33,522 nt of DNA from an uncultured Eubacteriales bacterium (GCA_900314485.1 OMVL01000011.1:1-33522), one strand, 5' to 3'; positions 25,171-33,522 are shown, numbered from the stretch's first letter. Notes: generated by a model not told the origin, from the letters alone. Numbers and translations are program-made.

Positions 25171-25199
25171 TTGACACGGGAGTTTCTGTGTGTTAGTGT
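25171..25199 (+). promoter_or_regulatory. Probable promoter of the his operon
   Basis: A perfect TTGACA (25171-25176), 17-base spacer, then TAGTGT (25194-25199) with TG at 25191-25192 as a partial extended -10. The -10 is weak. A 7-bp hairpin CCTGCGG/CCGCAGG (25220-25226, 25238-25244) lies in the short leader before hisZ. The leader is too short for a T-box and has no run of His codons. Confidence 0.6.
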
Positions 25200-25265
25200 A
25201 TTAGCGAATTAAAGTAATGCCTGCGGCGGAAGTCTGCCCGCAGGGGAGAACATGAGGTATTATCT

Positions 25266-26441
25266 ATGCGTTATATTCCCAATACTCCGGAGGGGACCCG
25301 GGACCGGCTGTTCGGCGAGTGTCAGGAGCGCCGCCGGGTGCAGTCCGCCCTGACCCACCTGTTCCGTCAGCGGGGCTACAGCGAAATCATCACCCCGGAA
25401 GAGGAGTTCTACGACCTCTTTACCAGCACCGGGGCAGCGATCCGGCAGGAGGAGATGGTCAAGATCATCGACCGCTCCGGCAAGATCTGTGTCCTGCGGC
25501 CGGATTGCACCACGCCGATTGCGAGAGTAGCCGCCACCCGGCTCAAGGACATGGTGCTGCCCTGCCGGTTTTACTATAACGGGACCGTCTATCGCTCCAG
25601 CCGTGCCCATATGGGCCAGCGGAGCGAGATTCCACAGTGCGGCATTGAGCTGATTGGCGCAAAGGGCAAAAAGGCAGACCTGGAAGTGATTGCCACTGCC
25701 TGCGACGCCCTTCGGGCCTGCGGTCTGGAACATTTTTACATTGAGCTGGGTCACGCTGATATTTTCCCTGCCTTTGCCCGCAAGCTCTCCATGCCAGAAC
25801 AGGCCGTTGAGACCATGCGCAATCTGGTAGAGGGTAAGAACTTCGCTGCTCTCTCCGATTTTCTGCGTGACTACGCCGATCAGCCCGACAGCCGCGCCAT
25901 TCAGCGGCTGGCCTATCTCTTCGGCGGCGTAGAGGTGCTGGACGAGGCGGAAAAGCTGGCAGGGGAGATGCCTGCCATTGCCCACTTGCGGGACATCTAT
26001 CACCAGCTGGACTGTGCAGGCTACGGAGACTACATCCGCTTTGACCTCGGCATGGTCCACCATATCGACTACTATACCGGTCCCATCTTCCGGGGCTATG
26101 CTGAGGGTGCCGGTGAGGCGGTCCTCAGCGGCGGCCGGTATGACCAGCTCTGCGCCGGCTTTGGCCGTCCTGCCCAGGCCACCGGCTTTGCTGTCAATGT
26201 GGATGTAGTGGCCCAGTGCCTCCCTCAGCCGGAGCAGGTCACGGTACAGGCGGTCATTCACTATCCTGACCATCTGATCGGCAAAGCACTGGCTCTTGCA
26301 GACAGCAAAGCTCCAGGCACCTGCGAGCTGTCCCCCTGCACAAAGCCGGAGAGCACCTTCCGGCTGGCAAAAGAAAAGGGGATACCAACCGTACTCATTC
26401 TCTCGGAAAACGGCGTAGAGGAGGTGCAGTGTCATGAGTGA
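25266..26441 (+). CDS. hisZ: ATP phosphoribosyltransferase regulatory subunit
   Basis: A HisRS-like paralogue that pairs with short HisG to form the active, histidine-sensitive first enzyme of histidine synthesis. 391 residues. It has the class II synthetase-like blocks TPEGTRDRLF (8-17), VLRPDCTTPIARVAATRL (motif 2 region, near 80), RFYYNGTVYRSS, and GYAEGAGEAVLSGGRYDQL near 285. It lacks the anticodon-binding domain of true HisRS. Length and the adjacent short hisG fix the identity. It is the first gene of the operon and overlaps hisG by 8 bases. Confidence 0.95.
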   Translation: MRYIPNTPEGTRDRLFGECQERRRVQSALTHLFRQRGYSEIITPEEEFYDLFTSTGAAIRQEEMVKIIDRSGKICVLRPDCTTPIARVAATRLKDMVLPCRFYYNGTVYRSSRAHMGQRSEIPQCGIELIGAKGKKADLEVIATACDALRACGLEHFYIELGHADIFPAFARKLSMPEQAVETMRNLVEGKNFAALSDFLRDYADQPDSRAIQRLAYLFGGVEVLDEAEKLAGEMPAIAHLRDIYHQLDCAGYGDYIRFDLGMVHHIDYYTGPIFRGYAEGAGEAVLSGGRYDQLCAGFGRPAQATGFAVNVDVVAQCLPQPEQVTVQAVIHYPDHLIGKALALADSKAPGTCELSPCTKPESTFRLAKEKGIPTVLILSENGVEEVQCHE

Positions 26442-27075
26442 GCGTCTGCGCATTGCCCTGACCAAGGGCAGATTACAGGATAAGAGCGTCGCCATGTTTG
26501 AGCGGGCGGGACTGGACTGCGCCCCCATCCATAACCCCGGCAGGAGATTGATCCATTCTCTGCCCAACTATCCCCTGGATGCCGTTCTGGCAAAGGCCCC
26601 TGATGTCATCACCTATGTGGAACACGGCGTCTGCGACCTGGGCGTCGTGGGCAAGGACACCATCTTAGAGCACGGCGGCTCCTTCTACGAGGTGCTGGAT
26701 CTGGGCTTCGGTGCCTGCCGGTTTGCTCTGGCCGTTCCGGAGGGTACCGATTTCTATCAGAGCTATAAGACCCGTACCATTGCCTCCAAATATCCGGAGG
26801 TGACAAAGTCCTTCTTTAAGGGGAAGGGCATGGACGTGGATATTATCAAAATCGAAGGCTCTGTGGAGCTGGCCCCCATTCTGGGGCTGGCGGACGGCAT
26901 TGTGGACATTGTGGAGACCGGCGCCACGCTGAAGGCCAACGGTCTGATCCCCATTGAGACAGTGGCGGAGGTCTCCGCCCGGCTCATTGTCAACACTGCA
27001 AGTATGAAGCTGTACAAGCGCCAAATCGAGGATCTGATTGAAAAGTGCGCTGAGGAAGTGAGGAAAAGCAGATGA
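26434..27075 (+). CDS. hisG: ATP phosphoribosyltransferase catalytic subunit (short form)
   Basis: Condenses ATP and PRPP, the first step of histidine synthesis. At 213 residues it is the short form without the C-terminal regulatory domain, which explains hisZ upstream. Visible blocks: RIALTKGRLQDKSV, DLGVVGKDTILE (PRPP/ATP site, ~70), TRTIASKYP and IEGSVELAPILGLADGIVDIVETG near 145. GAGGAGGTG lies inside the hisZ end as ribosome binding site. Its stop overlaps the hisD ATG by 4 bases. Confidence 0.97.
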   Translation: MSERLRIALTKGRLQDKSVAMFERAGLDCAPIHNPGRRLIHSLPNYPLDAVLAKAPDVITYVEHGVCDLGVVGKDTILEHGGSFYEVLDLGFGACRFALAVPEGTDFYQSYKTRTIASKYPEVTKSFFKGKGMDVDIIKIEGSVELAPILGLADGIVDIVETGATLKANGLIPIETVAEVSARLIVNTASMKLYKRQIEDLIEKCAEEVRKSR

Positions 27076-28349
27076 TCCAAATTGTCACAGCAGACGGTAT
27101 TGCTGAACAGCGGCTTATCAGCGGCCTAAAGGCCCGTGCCGCCGCTGTCAATGAGGATATTACAAAAGCAGTCTCCGCTATTATGGAGGATGTGCGGGAG
27201 CGGGGCTATGCCGCTGTAAAAGAATACTCGCTGAAATTTGACCATAGCGAGCCGTATGAGATTACTGCGGAGCAGCTGGATGCGGCTTACCGGGCCTGCG
27301 ATTCCCGGCTGGTCAGAGCAATGGAGCACGCCGCAGCCAACATCAGGGACTACAATGAAAAGCTGCTGACAAAGTCCAAGGAGTGGACCTCGCCTGACGG
27401 CGGCAAGGTGGGCCGCATTGTCCGGGGACTGACCCGGGTAGGCATCTATGTCCCCGGCGGCACTGCCGCCTATCCCAGCAGCGTGCTGATGAATGCCGTT
27501 CCCGCAAAGGTAGCGGGGGTAGGGGAGATCGTCATGGTGACGCCTCCCACGGAAAATCTGAATAACGCTGTCCTGGCTGCCGCCAAGATCGCCGGGGTGG
27601 ACCGGGTCATAGCGGTGGGCGGTGCTCAGGCCGTTGCCGCCTTGACCTATGGGGCGGACTGGATCCCCCAGGTGGACAAGCTGGTTGGTCCCGGTAACGC
27701 CTTTGTCGCTGCCGCAAAGCGGCTTGCCTATGGTACGCTGGATATTGACATGGTGGCCGGGCCCTCCGAGGTGCTTGTTATCGCGGATAAAACCGCAAAT
27801 CCCAAGTTCGTGGCAGCCGATCTCCTCAGCCAGGCGGAACATGACCGTCTGGCCTCGGCCTGGCTGATCACCGATTCTGAGGAGCTGGCGAAAGCGGTAA
27901 ACGCCGAAATGGTTCGTCAGACCGGCTATCTCTCCCGAAGCGAGATCATGGAGACGTCTGTTGCAAACTACGGCGCCGCCATCGTCTGCAAGGATCTCCA
28001 CGTCTGCGCCCAAATCGCGAATGTGGTCGCTCCGGAGCATCTGGAAATCGTCACCGAGCATCCCAGAGCACTTCTGCCCGAAATTAAGAACGCCGGCGCA
28101 GTCTTTTTGGGTGCCTGGTCTCCGGAACCTTTGGGCGACTATCTGGCAGGCCCCGACCACGTGCTTCCCACCAGCGGCACTGCCCGGTTTTTCTCCCCTT
28201 TGAGTGTGGATGCCTTTTTGAAGAGCATGTCCGTCATTGAGTTTGACGAGCAGAGCCTTTCCGGACTGCAGCAGGAGATCATTACCTTTGCCCAGTCCGA
28301 GCATCTGACTGCACATGCCAATTCCATTCAGGTCCGTTTTGAACAGTGA
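27072..28349 (+). CDS. hisD: Histidinol dehydrogenase
   Basis: Oxidises histidinol to histidine in two NAD-dependent steps. 425 residues. Zinc-site residues Q254 and H257 (SQAEHD) and the catalytic pair E322/H323 in PEHLEIVTEHP match the family; GLTRVGIYVPGGTAAYPS and DMVAGPSEVLVIAD are signature stretches. It starts at an ATGA overlap with hisG. In this operon the last enzyme of the pathway is encoded third. Confidence 0.97.
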   Translation: MIQIVTADGIAEQRLISGLKARAAAVNEDITKAVSAIMEDVRERGYAAVKEYSLKFDHSEPYEITAEQLDAAYRACDSRLVRAMEHAAANIRDYNEKLLTKSKEWTSPDGGKVGRIVRGLTRVGIYVPGGTAAYPSSVLMNAVPAKVAGVGEIVMVTPPTENLNNAVLAAAKIAGVDRVIAVGGAQAVAALTYGADWIPQVDKLVGPGNAFVAAAKRLAYGTLDIDMVAGPSEVLVIADKTANPKFVAADLLSQAEHDRLASAWLITDSEELAKAVNAEMVRQTGYLSRSEIMETSVANYGAAIVCKDLHVCAQIANVVAPEHLEIVTEHPRALLPEIKNAGAVFLGAWSPEPLGDYLAGPDHVLPTSGTARFFSPLSVDAFLKSMSVIEFDEQSLSGLQQEIITFAQSEHLTAHANSIQVRFEQ

Positions 28350-28359
28350 GGTGAGCCAA

Positions 28360-28938
28360 ATGGCAAGAACTGCATCGATTACCCGCAATACCAAAGAGAC
28401 CCAGGTCTCTATTGCCGTCGACCTGGACGGTGAAGGGGTACAGGTCTCCACCGGCATCGGCTTTTTTGACCATATGCTGACCGCCTTCGGCTTCTACGCG
28501 AAAATCGGCCTGAAGGTCAACGTACATGGCGATTTGGAGGTAGACGGGCACCACACGGTTGAAGATACCGGCATTGTCCTGGGTCAGGCACTGAAAGAGG
28601 CGCTGGGAGATCGGACTGGGATCCGACGTTTCGGCTCCTGCTACGTCCCCATGGACGAGGCGCTGGCCTTTACCGCTCTGGACTTTTCCAATCGTCCCTA
28701 TCTGGTCTTTGACGCAGGGATGCCTCAGGAGCGGATCGGTGACTACGACAGCTGCCTGACTGTGGAATTTATGCGGGCGCTGGCCGTCAACGCCGGAATT
28801 ACCCTCCACCAGAAGTGTTTCTACGGTGCCAATGCCCACCACATGACCGAAGGCCTCTTCAAGAGCCTGGGTATGGCCATCCGGGACGCTGTCCGGGTAG
28901 ACGGCGACGGCGTCACTTCTACAAAGGGTGTGCTGTGA
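28360..28938 (+). CDS. hisB: Imidazoleglycerol-phosphate dehydratase
   Basis: Dehydrates IGP to imidazole acetol phosphate. 192 residues from the ATG at 28360, preferred to the frame start at 28315 because GAGGTGA is correctly placed and the earlier start would overlap hisD. The two metal-binding motifs are HHTVEDT (H64, H65, E68) and AHHMTEG (H160, H161, E164), and GFFDHML is present. It is monofunctional: there is no HAD phosphatase domain as in E. coli HisB, so histidinol-phosphatase must be encoded elsewhere. Confidence 0.97.
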   Translation: MARTASITRNTKETQVSIAVDLDGEGVQVSTGIGFFDHMLTAFGFYAKIGLKVNVHGDLEVDGHHTVEDTGIVLGQALKEALGDRTGIRRFGSCYVPMDEALAFTALDFSNRPYLVFDAGMPQERIGDYDSCLTVEFMRALAVNAGITLHQKCFYGANAHHMTEGLFKSLGMAIRDAVRVDGDGVTSTKGVL

Positions 28939-29546
28939 TGGGATATACAGCGATTGTAGATTACGGTGTGGGCAATCTGATGAGCGTCCGCAACGCCCTT
29001 TCCTATCTGGGATTGGAGAGCAAGATCACCAGTGACGACCGGGACTTTGAACGCTCGGACGCCATTATCCTGCCCGGCGTGGGCGCCTTTCCCGATGCCT
29101 GGGAGAAGCTGTCCGGCCCCGGACTTGACAAGGTTTTACGGCGTGAGGCAGTGCGCAAGCCCATTCTGGGCATTTGCCTGGGGATGCAGCTTCTCTTCCG
29201 GCAGAGCGAGGAAGTCCGCCCCTGCCAGGGCCTGAATTTCGTCCAAGGCTCGGTGCAGAAGATCCCCACCGATTTGAAGCTGCCCCACATCGGCTGGAAC
29301 AGTCTGCAATTTTCGGGCGATTCCCCGCTCTTCCGGGGTATTCCGGAAGAGGTCTACGTCTACTTTGTCCACAGCTTCTGCGGTGTGGCGGAGCGGGAGG
29401 ATCAGGTCATCGCCCGGACAAATTACGGCGGGCCGGTTGTGGCCGCTGTTCAAAACGGGAACGTATTCGGCACCCAGTTCCACCCGGAGAAATCCGGTGA
29501 GGTGGGTCTGGCCATGCTGCGCAATTTTGGGGGGTTGAACCGATGA
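28938..29546 (+). CDS. hisH: Imidazole glycerol phosphate synthase, glutaminase subunit
   Basis: Supplies ammonia from glutamine to HisF. 202 residues from the ATG in TGATG at 28938, sharing one base with the hisB stop; the longer upstream frame lies inside hisB. The class I glutamine amidotransferase triad is complete: C80 in GICLGMQLLF, H182 and E184 in QFHPEKSG. The N-terminus IVDYGVGNLMSVRNAL is typical. hisF, its partner, follows hisA two genes later. Confidence 0.97.
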   Translation: MGYTAIVDYGVGNLMSVRNALSYLGLESKITSDDRDFERSDAIILPGVGAFPDAWEKLSGPGLDKVLRREAVRKPILGICLGMQLLFRQSEEVRPCQGLNFVQGSVQKIPTDLKLPHIGWNSLQFSGDSPLFRGIPEEVYVYFVHSFCGVAEREDQVIARTNYGGPVVAAVQNGNVFGTQFHPEKSGEVGLAMLRNFGGLNR

Positions 29547-30265
29547 TCATTGAACCTGCCATTGATTTAAAAGATCGAAAGGTTGTCCGCCTTCATAAGG
29601 GTGATTTTGATACCGTTCATCAGGTGGCGGATGACCCTGTCGCCGTTGCAAAGGAATTTGCCGCCGCCGGGGCCAAAGTCATCCATATGGTGGATCTGGA
29701 CGGCGCCAAGTCCGGCGAGCGCATTAACGCTGCCATTATTGCCGAAGTCATCCGTGAAACCGGCATGCAGGTGGAATTGGGCGGCGGCATCCGCACGATG
29801 GCCGATTTGGAGGCCGTGGACGCCATGGGTGTCTGGCGCATGGTCATCGGTTCTGCCGCTGTGGAACATCCCGAATTTGTGAAAGAAGCTGTCGCGCGCT
29901 ACGGCGAGCGCATTGCCGTGGGCGTAGACGCCAAGGACGGCGAGGTCAAGACGGCCGGCTGGGTGCAGGGCAGCGGCCTTGATTACCTGGCCTTTTCCAA
30001 GTACATGGAGCAGCTGGGCGTCAATACCCTGATCTTCACCGACATTGACACCGACGGCATGCTCTCCGGCCCCTCCTATGAGCGGCTGGGAAAGCTGCAG
30101 GCGGCAGTCTCCTGCCGGATCGTTGCCTCCGGCGGCGTCTCCTGCAATGAGGATATTGTAAAGCTGAATCAGATGGGGGTGTACGGCGCCATCATCGGCA
30201 AAGCCTATTACGCCGGCACCATTGACCTGGCCCAGGCTGTACGGGAGGGAGGCCCCCAATGCTAG
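29543..30265 (+). CDS. hisA: Phosphoribosyl-formimino-AICAR-ribotide isomerase
   Basis: An Amadori isomerisation in histidine synthesis by a (beta/alpha)8 barrel. 240 residues. The catalytic first aspartate is D8 in [18 protein letters not shown]; the second-half catalytic block is [11 protein letters not shown]; phosphate-binding glycines are in VELGGGIRT and VASGGVSC. It overlaps hisH by ATGA and hisF by 7 bases, so its expression is coupled to both. Confidence 0.97.
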   Translation: MIIEPAIDLKDRKVVRLHKGDFDTVHQVADDPVAVAKEFAAAGAKVIHMVDLDGAKSGERINAAIIAEVIRETGMQVELGGGIRTMADLEAVDAMGVWRMVIGSAAVEHPEFVKEAVARYGERIAVGVDAKDGEVKTAGWVQGSGLDYLAFSKYMEQLGVNTLIFTDIDTDGMLSGPSYERLGKLQAAVSCRIVASGGVSCNEDIVKLNQMGVYGAIIGKAYYAGTIDLAQAVREGGPQC

Positions 30266-31032
30266 CAAAACGCATCATCCCCTGTCTGGATGTCCGGGAC
30301 GGACGTGTGGTCAAGGGCGTCAACTTTGTCAATATTCGGGATGCCGGCGACCCCGTTGAACTGGCGAAATATTACTCCGATCAGGGTGCTGATGAGATCG
30401 TCTTTCTGGACATCACGGCCACACATGAGGCACGCAAAACTGTCGCCGATGTGGTCCAGCGGACCGCAGAGCAGGTATTTGTCCCCCTGACGGTGGGCGG
30501 CGGCATCCGCACACTGGACGACTTCCGTGACCTCCTCCGGGCGGGAGCGGACAAGATCTCCGTCAATTCCGCCGCCGTCAAGGATCCCACCCTCATCGCC
30601 CGGGCTGCGGAGCGGTTTGGCAGCCAGTGCGTCGTGCTGGCCATTGACGCACGTAAAAATCCGGACGGCAGCTTTGAGGTCGTCATTGCCGGCGGGCGCA
30701 TCCCAACCGGCAAGGAGCTCATCGAGTGGGCGAAAGAGGGGGAGCGCCTGGGTGCAGGAGAGATTCTCCTCACTTCTATGGACGCCGACGGCACCAAGGC
30801 GGGCTTTGATCTGGAGATGACAAAAGCAGTGGCTGACGCCGTCCGCATCCCGGTCATCGCCTCCGGTGGCTGCGGCAGTCTGGCGCATTTTGCCCAGGTC
30901 TTTGAAGAGACCGATTGCGATGCCGCCCTTGCTGCGTCCCTCTTCCACTTTGGAGAGCTGACTGTTCCCCAGGTGAAGGACTATCTCCGTGCACAGAATA
31001 TCCCGGTACGACACGAAAGGGGAGGGGTATGA
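30259..31032 (+). CDS. hisF: Imidazole glycerol phosphate synthase, cyclase subunit
   Basis: Uses ammonia from HisH to make IGP and AICAR. 257-residue barrel with the catalytic aspartates D11 ([14 protein letters not shown]) and the later one in [15 protein letters not shown], and phosphate sites in TVGGGIRT and IASGGCGS. It is homologous to the preceding hisA, as in all organisms. GGGAGG sits just before the ATG, inside hisA. Confidence 0.97.
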   Translation: MLAKRIIPCLDVRDGRVVKGVNFVNIRDAGDPVELAKYYSDQGADEIVFLDITATHEARKTVADVVQRTAEQVFVPLTVGGGIRTLDDFRDLLRAGADKISVNSAAVKDPTLIARAAERFGSQCVVLAIDARKNPDGSFEVVIAGGRIPTGKELIEWAKEGERLGAGEILLTSMDADGTKAGFDLEMTKAVADAVRIPVIASGGCGSLAHFAQVFEETDCDAALAASLFHFGELTVPQVKDYLRAQNIPVRHERGGV

Positions 31033-31364
31033 TGTTTGATTTGAATCTTCTCTTCCAAAAATCAGATCTGATCCCTGTTATCATTCAGGACCGGGCGACC
31101 AAGGACATTTTGATGCTGGGCTTCACCAACCGCCGGGCGGTAGAGCTGACCCTAGAGACCAAAACGGCCTGGTTTTGGTCCCGCAGCCGCAACCAGCTCT
31201 GGAACAAGGGGGAGAGCTCCGGCAACTTCCTTCACGTGAAGAAAATCGTAACCGACTGTGACACCGACACCCTGCTCTATCTTTGCGACCCGGTAGGGCC
31301 TACCTGCCACACCGGAAAGCGGAGCTGCTTTTTCAATGACATCTGGGAGGAGGAACATCTGTGA
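31029..31364 (+). CDS. hisI: Phosphoribosyl-AMP cyclohydrolase
   Basis: Opens the adenine ring of PR-AMP. 111 residues if started at the ATG at 31029, which overlaps the hisF stop; the next ATG at 31032 is equally possible. The metal-binding residues are in [13 protein letters not shown] (C77, with D76, D78, D80) and [10 protein letters not shown] (C93, C100). [17 protein letters not shown] is the family signature. It is the separate cyclohydrolase form, the pyrophosphohydrolase being the next gene. Confidence 0.96.
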   Translation: MMFDLNLLFQKSDLIPVIIQDRATKDILMLGFTNRRAVELTLETKTAWFWSRSRNQLWNKGESSGNFLHVKKIVTDCDTDTLLYLCDPVGPTCHTGKRSCFFNDIWEEEHL

Positions 31365-31996
31365 GCGTACAAAGCGCCTTACGGGATCAATATGGGGTGG
31401 TCTTGGACCGCAAACAAAATCCCGCCGGCGGCAAGTCCTACACCAACTACCTCTATAACCGGGGGTTGGATCAGATCCTGAAAAAATGCGGCGAGGAGAC
31501 GTTCGAGGCGGTCATTGCCGTCAAATCCGGCGACCGTGAGGAACTTCTGGGGGAACTGGGCGACGTCCTCTATCACGTGACGGTCATGCTCTGTTTTCTG
31601 GATGTCACGCTTAATCAGGTGATGGAGGAGCTGAACCGGCTCTGTCAGGAGACCGGGCAGTCCTTTGACCAACTTTATAATGTCATTGCCGCCCGTCGCG
31701 GGCTGCCTGTCTCTGAGAACGGCGGAGAGGGGAGCTCTTATACCGCCTATCTCTTCCAAAAGGGGACTGACAAAATTCTGAAAAAGATCGGTGAGGCATG
31801 CAGTCTCATGCTGATCGCCGCCAAAAACGGCGACAAGTCCCTTGTGGCATCGGAGACGGCCGGGCTGCTCTATCATATTGCTGTGATGATGGTCGATCAA
31901 AAGGTCACAACCGAGGCGCTGGCCGTCAAGCTGGATCAGCGCAATGGGAAGACGGGGAACCTGAAAACCTTTCATCAGTCAGATCATACGACCTGA
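31361..31996 (+). CDS. hisE: Phosphoribosyl-ATP pyrophosphohydrolase, tandem two-domain form
   Basis: Removes pyrophosphate from PR-ATP. HisE is normally ~90-110 residues; this product has 211 and holds two HisE domains (~1-100 and ~101-200) that align without a gap at an offset of exactly 100: SYTNYLYNRGLDQILKKCGEE and SYTAYLFQKGTDKILKKIGEA begin the cores. Domain 1 keeps the acidic metal residues E45, E46, E49, E65 and D68. Domain 2 keeps E145 and E165 but has A146, L149 and G168 instead, so it is probably inactive. Start: GTG at 31361 overlapping the hisI stop, with GGGAGGAGG upstream. It is last in the operon. Confidence 0.93.
   Translation: MSVQSALRDQYGVVLDRKQNPAGGKSYTNYLYNRGLDQILKKCGEETFEAVIAVKSGDREELLGELGDVLYHVTVMLCFLDVTLNQVMEELNRLCQETGQSFDQLYNVIAARRGLPVSENGGEGSSYTAYLFQKGTDKILKKIGEACSLMLIAAKNGDKSLVASETAGLLYHIAVMMVDQKVTTEALAVKLDQRNGKTGNLKTFHQSDHTT
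31361..31996 (+). repeat. Tandem HisE domain duplication, 300-base period
   Basis: The two ~300-base halves (31361-31660 and 31661-31996) encode homologous domains in frame with no gap in the core alignment. Divergence is high at the protein level, so this is an old duplication kept open, not a recent slippage event. Confidence 0.85.
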
Positions 31997-32016
31997 AGAA
32001 TCTATGGCCTGATACA

Positions 32017-32056
32017 AAAACGCGGTATTCCGGAAGTAAATCGGAATACCGTGTTT
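32017..32056 (+). terminator. Terminator of the his operon
   Basis: A stem (32017-32032 with 32042-32056) pairs CGCGGTATTCCG with CGGAATACCGTG (one G-U) around a ~9-base loop, with A-run before and TTTT after. It begins 20 bases after the hisE stop. Confidence 0.9.
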
Positions 32057-32071
32057 TGCTTTATAAAACCG

Positions 32072-32099
32072 TTGCAATTATGCGAAAAATCGGTATAAT
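32072..32099 (+). promoter_or_regulatory. Promoter of the second LRR protein gene
   Basis: TTGCAA (32072-32077), 16-base spacer, perfect TATAAT (32094-32099). Transcription would start about 46 bases before the ATG at 32152, after the his terminator. Confidence 0.75.
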
Positions 32100-32151
32100 G
32101 GTACTCAACAGATGGGATTACTCAGCTGATTTCCGGGAAAGGAATGTTGAT

Positions 32152-33522
32152 ATGAACCGAGCGAAAAGATTGTTGGCACTGCTTCTGGTGCTGGCAACAG
32201 TGCTGTCCATATTTCCGCTGCAGAGCCTGGCAGCCGAGGTAGAGGAGGTTTCGCAGGAGCCGGAGACGGCAGAAACGGCGGAGCTACATGCTGAGGAAGA
32301 ACCGGAAGAACCCTCTGGGGATGAGGCAGAAGTGCCCGCTGAGGAGAAGCCGGAAAATTTCGCGGAGGATCAGGTAGAAACGCCCATCGAGAAGGAGTCC
32401 GAACCGGAGGAAGGACCCGCCGACAGTTCTGCCCCGGCAAGACAGCCTGCCCGGATCTCTTCCGGCGCAGAAGTGGTGGCTGACGGTATCAGCGGCGATG
32501 TATCCTGGACGCTTTACGATGACGGTACGCTTGTCATCGGCGAGACGATCACCGGAAGCGGAAAAATGGCTGATTACCCAAGGAGCAATGCCCGGCCGTG
32601 GTGGAGAATCAATAACGTTGTATACCTCCAGCAGATCACATCTGTCATTGTCAAAGAAGGCGTGACCAGCATCGGAGATTACGCATTCTTCTATATGCAA
32701 AAACTGACCAATTTGGAGCTTCCCGACAGCATCACAAGCATTGGCGACAGTGCCTTCGGCACCTGCAGAAGCCTGACCAGCGTGGTTATTCCTGATGCAG
32801 TGACCAGCATCGGCAATGATGCGTTCAACTTTGCCGAGAATCTGACGGATGTGGTGATTCCCACGAGCCTGACCAATATTGGGAAAGACGCGTTTGCCAA
32901 TACAGCGTGGCAGAAAAATCAGGGAGATTTTCCAGTTGTCAACGGAATTTTGATCGGCTATGAGGGAGAAGGGGGCGTCGTTACCATTCCTGAGAATGTG
33001 ACGGCGATCAATACCGGTGCCTTTGCGTGGTGCAGCAGTAACTATGGGAATAGTAATGTGACGGAAATCATTATTCCTGATACAGTCAAGAGCATCGGCA
33101 ATCAGGCCTTCTACTATTGCACAAATTTGACCACCGCTGTCCTTCCCGGCAGTGTCACTGCCATTCCGGAAGGGATGTTCCAAAGCTGTGTGAGTCTTAC
33201 CTCCGTCACCATTCCGGAGGGCGTCACAAGGATTGAAAAATCTGCTTTTGAGGCGTGCAGCAACCTGACCAGAATCGAACTCCCAGACGGTGTGACCACG
33301 ATTGGCAATGATGCTTTTTCTTGGTGCGAATCCCTGACGCAGATCACGATCCCTGCCAGTGTCACAAAAATCGGAGGCGATGCGTTTGACAGTGTAAGCA
33401 CAGATCTGGTCATCATCGGCGATGTGGACTCCTATGCCCAACAGTTTGCCACAGACCGCGGCTTCCAGTTCCGCTGCTATATGCCCTTGGGCTCAGTGGA
33501 ACTGAGCAAGACGGTTTATACT
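32152..33522 (+). CDS. Secreted BspA-type leucine-rich repeat protein (3' end outside window)
   Basis: 457 codons, open to the window edge. A signal peptide (basic NRAKR, hydrophobic core, likely cut after SLAA, ~24) is followed by an acidic Glu/Pro-rich spacer (~25-95), a short beta domain with GDVSWTLYDDGTLVI (~115-130), and about ten ~23-residue LRR_5 repeats (~163-420) of the form VTSIGxxAFxxCxxLTxVxIPxx. The last residues, LGSVELSKTVYT, resemble the opening of Ig/FN3-like repeats that often follow in such proteins, so more domains are expected downstream. AAAGGA precedes the ATG. It is probably a surface or secreted binding protein of unknown ligand. Confidence 0.92.
   Translation, partial: MNRAKRLLALLLVLATVLSIFPLQSLAAEVEEVSQEPETAETAELHAEEEPEEPSGDEAEVPAEEKPENFAEDQVETPIEKESEPEEGPADSSAPARQPARISSGAEVVADGISGDVSWTLYDDGTLVIGETITGSGKMADYPRSNARPWWRINNVVYLQQITSVIVKEGVTSIGDYAFFYMQKLTNLELPDSITSIGDSAFGTCRSLTSVVIPDAVTSIGNDAFNFAENLTDVVIPTSLTNIGKDAFANTAWQKNQGDFPVVNGILIGYEGEGGVVTIPENVTAINTGAFAWCSSNYGNSNVTEIIIPDTVKSIGNQAFYYCTNLTTAVLPGSVTAIPEGMFQSCVSLTSVTIPEGVTRIEKSAFEACSNLTRIELPDGVTTIGNDAFSWCESLTQITIPASVTKIGGDAFDSVSTDLVIIGDVDSYAQQFATDRGFQFRCYMPLGSVELSKTVYT

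Noticed and set aside
25109-25265. T-box or histidine attenuator ahead of hisZ
   Set aside because: The leader after the candidate promoter is only ~60 nt, has no T-box sequence, no His-codon run and no terminator with U-tract; only a 7-bp hairpin is present.
32640-33420. CRISPR-like regular repeats of about 69 bases
   Set aside because: They are in-frame LRR codons with diverged sequence, not identical repeats with unique spacers. No CRISPR array, tRNA or rRNA gene was seen in the window.

Overview
The window is about 33.5 kb of a moderately GC-rich Firmicutes chromosome. A Clostridia / Oscillospiraceae relative (Flavonifractor, Oscillibacter or Lawsonibacter type) fits best. The evidence is a PolC-type replicative polymerase, the Firmicutes order pyrH-frr-uppS-cdsA-dxr-rseP-ispG-polC, a HisZ plus short HisG pair, strong AGGAGG-type ribosome binding sites, sigma-A-like promoters, and BspA-type leucine-rich-repeat surface proteins typical of gut Clostridia. 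The taxon is inferred, not proven.

Layout. (1) 67-1146 is leuB. (2) 1222-3849 is a large translation GTPase of the TetM/EF-G type with a YacP/Rae1-like NYN nuclease domain fused at its C-terminus; I consider it the most interesting gene here. (3) 4167-5978 is a Na/phosphate cotransporter with a PhoU tail. (4) 6230-6949 is a zinc-ribbon membrane protein with its own promoter and terminator. (5) 7110-11384 is a lipoprotein with a clostripain-like (C11) peptidase domain followed by a duplicated LRR module. (6) 11462-12521 is an accessory patch: the 5' end of an IS200-type transposase gene including its RBS-masking hairpin, a possible second gene remnant, and an AT-richer orphan gene of lysozyme-like appearance on the minus strand. 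(7) 12662-14201, minus strand, holds truA and a membrane-anchored amidase. (8) 14428-20661 is a plus-strand housekeeping operon: UMP kinase, ribosome recycling factor, undecaprenyl-PP synthase, CDP-diglyceride synthase, DXP reductoisomerase, site-2 protease RseP and IspG. (9) 20662-20935 carries a promoter and a highly structured leader, followed by polC (20936-25108). (10) 25266-31996 is a tightly overlapping histidine operon, hisZGDBHAFI plus a doubled hisE. hisC and a histidinol-phosphatase gene are not in the window. (11) 32152 to the window end is the 5' part of a second LRR surface protein.

How the genes relate: the pyrH-polC block joins nucleotide, translation, isoprenoid/lipid carrier, phospholipid and replication functions. 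dxr and ispG are both steps of the MEP pathway that supplies precursors for UppS. The his genes overlap by 1-8 bases almost throughout, implying translational coupling and one transcript. The features I would follow up first are the TetM-Rae1 fusion, the polC leader RNA and the HisE tandem whose second copy has lost catalytic residues.
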